The position numbers and the translations under genes were made by a program. From Pseudomonadota bacterium (GTDB lineage Bacteria; Pseudomonadota; Gammaproteobacteria; Burkholderiales; Burkholderiaceae_F), in contig JAKBZN010000008.1 in NCBI GenBank assembly GCA_021842465.1, positions 1 through 64,000 on the forward strand: a stretch of DNA of 64,000 bases. Direction: 5' to 3'. The notes below the pieces were generated by a model, which worked only from the letters and a program-made list of their open reading frames with translations, did no database searches and was not told the origin of the DNA. Positions 62,681-64,000 of the stretch are shown here, piece by piece. Each line of letters starts with the position of its first letter. Position 1 is the first letter of the stretch.

Positions 62681-63379
62681 ATGGCCAATGCATCGATCCT
62701 TGTCGTGGAAGACGAACCGGCGATTCAGGAACTCGTCGCGTTTTCCTGCGGCAACAGCGGCTACCGCGTACGCAAGGCCGATTCGGTCGGTGCCGCGGAA
62801 AGCGCGATCCGCGGAGAGCTTCCGGATCTCGTGATCCTGGATTGGATGCTGCCGGATCGCGCAGGGATCGATTTCCTTCGGGACCTGCGCAAATCCGAGC
62901 GCACGCGGGCGGTGCCGGTGATCATGCTTACCGCGAAGGGTTCCGAGGGAGACCGTATCGCCGGCCTCGACGGCGGCGCGGACGACTACGTCGTCAAGCC
63001 GTTTTCGCCCCGCGAACTGGTGTCGCGGGTGCGCGCGGTGTTTCGCCGCCGCTCCCCGGAAAAGAGCGGCGAGTCGGTCGTGTACGGACCGCTGCGGATC
63101 GACCCGCAGCGCCACGAGGTGCAGATCGACGGCCGCGAGGTCAAGATGGGCTTGGCCGAGTTCAAACTGCTGGTGTTCCTCGCTGGCCATCCGGAGCGCG
63201 TGTTCTCCCGCAGCCAGTTGCTCGACAACGTCTGGGGTGACCACGTGTTCATCGAAGAGCGGACGGTGGATGTCCATGTGCTCCGCCTGCGCAAGGCGCT
63301 GACGGTGGCAAATGCGCAGAACATGGTGCAGACCGTGCGGGGCCTGGGATATCGCCTTTCGGTGAAGCTCGATTCCTGA
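62681..63379 (+). CDS. phoB: Phosphate regulon response regulator PhoB
   Basis: A 232-aa OmpR-family regulator. Receiver: E10-D11 acid pair, phospho-acceptor D54 in ILDWMLPDRAG, KPF. Winged-helix DNA-binding domain: ERVFSRSQLLDNVWGDHVFIEERTVDVHVLRLRKAL split over two helices. It activates genes with Pho boxes, including the one upstream at 60994. ATG 62681, 5 nt after phoU, with ccaggag upstream. Confidence 0.96.
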   Translation: MANASILVVEDEPAIQELVAFSCGNSGYRVRKADSVGAAESAIRGELPDLVILDWMLPDRAGIDFLRDLRKSERTRAVPVIMLTAKGSEGDRIAGLDGGADDYVVKPFSPRELVSRVRAVFRRRSPEKSGESVVYGPLRIDPQRHEVQIDGREVKMGLAEFKLLVFLAGHPERVFSRSQLLDNVWGDHVFIEERTVDVHVLRLRKALTVANAQNMVQTVRGLGYRLSVKLDS

Positions 63380-63404
63380 GCGGTTCCAGGTCCGATTTCC
63401 GTCT

Positions 63405-64000
63405 GTGCCCGATTTGGCTCTTCGTCCCTGGCGCATCGTTCTGCCGGCCATCGCCGGCTTGTGCGCGCTGGCCCTCGTATGCGTGCTCCTGGCGCGTGTC
63501 TTCGGCGTGGAGGTCGCCCTTGCCCTGGGTGCGGGCGTGCTCGTCGCGCTCTACGCCGTTCAGTTGTACTACCTGGGTGCGCTGGGCAGTTGGCTGGGGC
63601 GCCCCTCGCTGGACGGAATTCCGGGCGGGTTCGGCGTCTGGGCCGACGTGTTCGCCCGGCTCCATCGATGGCACCGCGACAGCGAAATCGGCCGTCGCCG
63701 CCTCATCGACAACGAAGAGCGGTTCCGGCGCACGATCAGCGCGCTCCCCGACGGAATCATTCTCGTCGACGTCTCGATGCAGATCGAGTGGTGCAATCCG
63801 GTGGCGGAAAGACATCTGGGGATTTCGCTCAAATCCGACTATGGCCTGCGTCTCACCAATCTCGTGCGCGACCCGCAGTTGGTCGCCTACGTGACCGGCG
63901 GCGATTATTCCCGCGAACTTGTTTTCCGTCCGATGGCGAAGCCGTCGGCAGTGCTGTCGCTCGACGTGATCGAGTTCGAGCCGGCGCGCTCGATCATCAT
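63405..64000 (+). CDS. phoR: Phosphate regulon sensor kinase PhoR (partial, runs off the end)
   Basis: An open frame from GTG 63405 to the window edge (198 codons seen). Residues about 10-60 hold two hydrophobic helices (VLPAIAGLCALALVCVLLA, then VALALGAGVLVALYAVQLYY). A charged linker leads to a PAS domain start (RFRRTISALPDGIILVDVSM, IEWCNPVAERHLG) as in PhoR. The kinase domain lies beyond the window. Position 25 nt after phoB makes the call secure. Confidence 0.9.
   Translation, partial: MPDLALRPWRIVLPAIAGLCALALVCVLLARVFGVEVALALGAGVLVALYAVQLYYLGALGSWLGRPSLDGIPGGFGVWADVFARLHRWHRDSEIGRRRLIDNEERFRRTISALPDGIILVDVSMQIEWCNPVAERHLGISLKSDYGLRLTNLVRDPQLVAYVTGGDYSRELVFRPMAKPSAVLSLDVIEFEPARSII

Overview
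The window is a GC-rich (about two thirds G+C by eye) chromosomal segment of a betaproteobacterium, most likely of the Burkholderiales. The evidence is gene order known from that group: 5S rRNA at the edge, coq7 / OsmC / rplM-rpsI / argC / bactofilin / erpA / anmK / tyrS, then carA-carB-greA / yhbY / rlmE-ftsH-folP-glmM / pstB-phoU-phoB-phoR. A trimeric Gram-negative porin and RND efflux genes confirm an outer membrane. No IS element, prophage, tRNA or CRISPR array was seen. No gene-free stretch exceeds about 300 bases.

Region 1 (1-12 kb) holds the end of an rRNA operon (5S plus terminator), an RhlE-type helicase, and then the most unusual part of the window. A rightward operon encodes an MglA-like GTPase, a soluble histidine kinase, and a response-regulator receiver fused to a GspE/PilB-type motor ATPase. 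Converging on it is a tightly coupled leftward operon: an EAL protein with a degenerate GGDEF and an internal receiver, a 58-residue protein, an HDOD protein, a second soluble histidine kinase, and a receiver-HD-GYP phosphodiesterase. I read this as a phosphorelay plus cyclic-di-GMP module acting on a type IV pilus-like motor. No pilus structural gene is present.

Region 2 (12-24 kb, all leftward) has a double-length UvrA with four ATPase modules and palindromic repeats inside its coding sequence, an M20 amidohydrolase, and the cytochrome c maturation genes ccmE-F-G-H-I without ccmABCD. Region 3 (24-29 kb, rightward) has a long-chain acyl-CoA ligase with a striking 21-bp-arm palindrome inside it, and bioA-bioF-bioD. 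Region 4 (29-40 kb) has a Gly/Trp-rich exported protein, a MASE1-like sensor kinase, a FixJ-type regulator divergent from a complete RND efflux operon (pump, adaptor, outer-membrane factor), and a porin.

Region 5 (40-64 kb) is core housekeeping: ubiquinone hydroxylase, ribosomal proteins L13/S9, arginine biosynthesis, a bactofilin, Fe-S delivery, anhydro-MurNAc kinase, TyrRS, carbamoyl-phosphate synthetase with gmhA between its two subunit genes, GreA, FtsH, FolP, GlmM and the Pho regulon genes. The pstS-pstC-pstA genes usually found between glmM and pstB are absent. A three-repeat Pho-box-like sequence lies directly before pstB. phoR runs off the end of the window.
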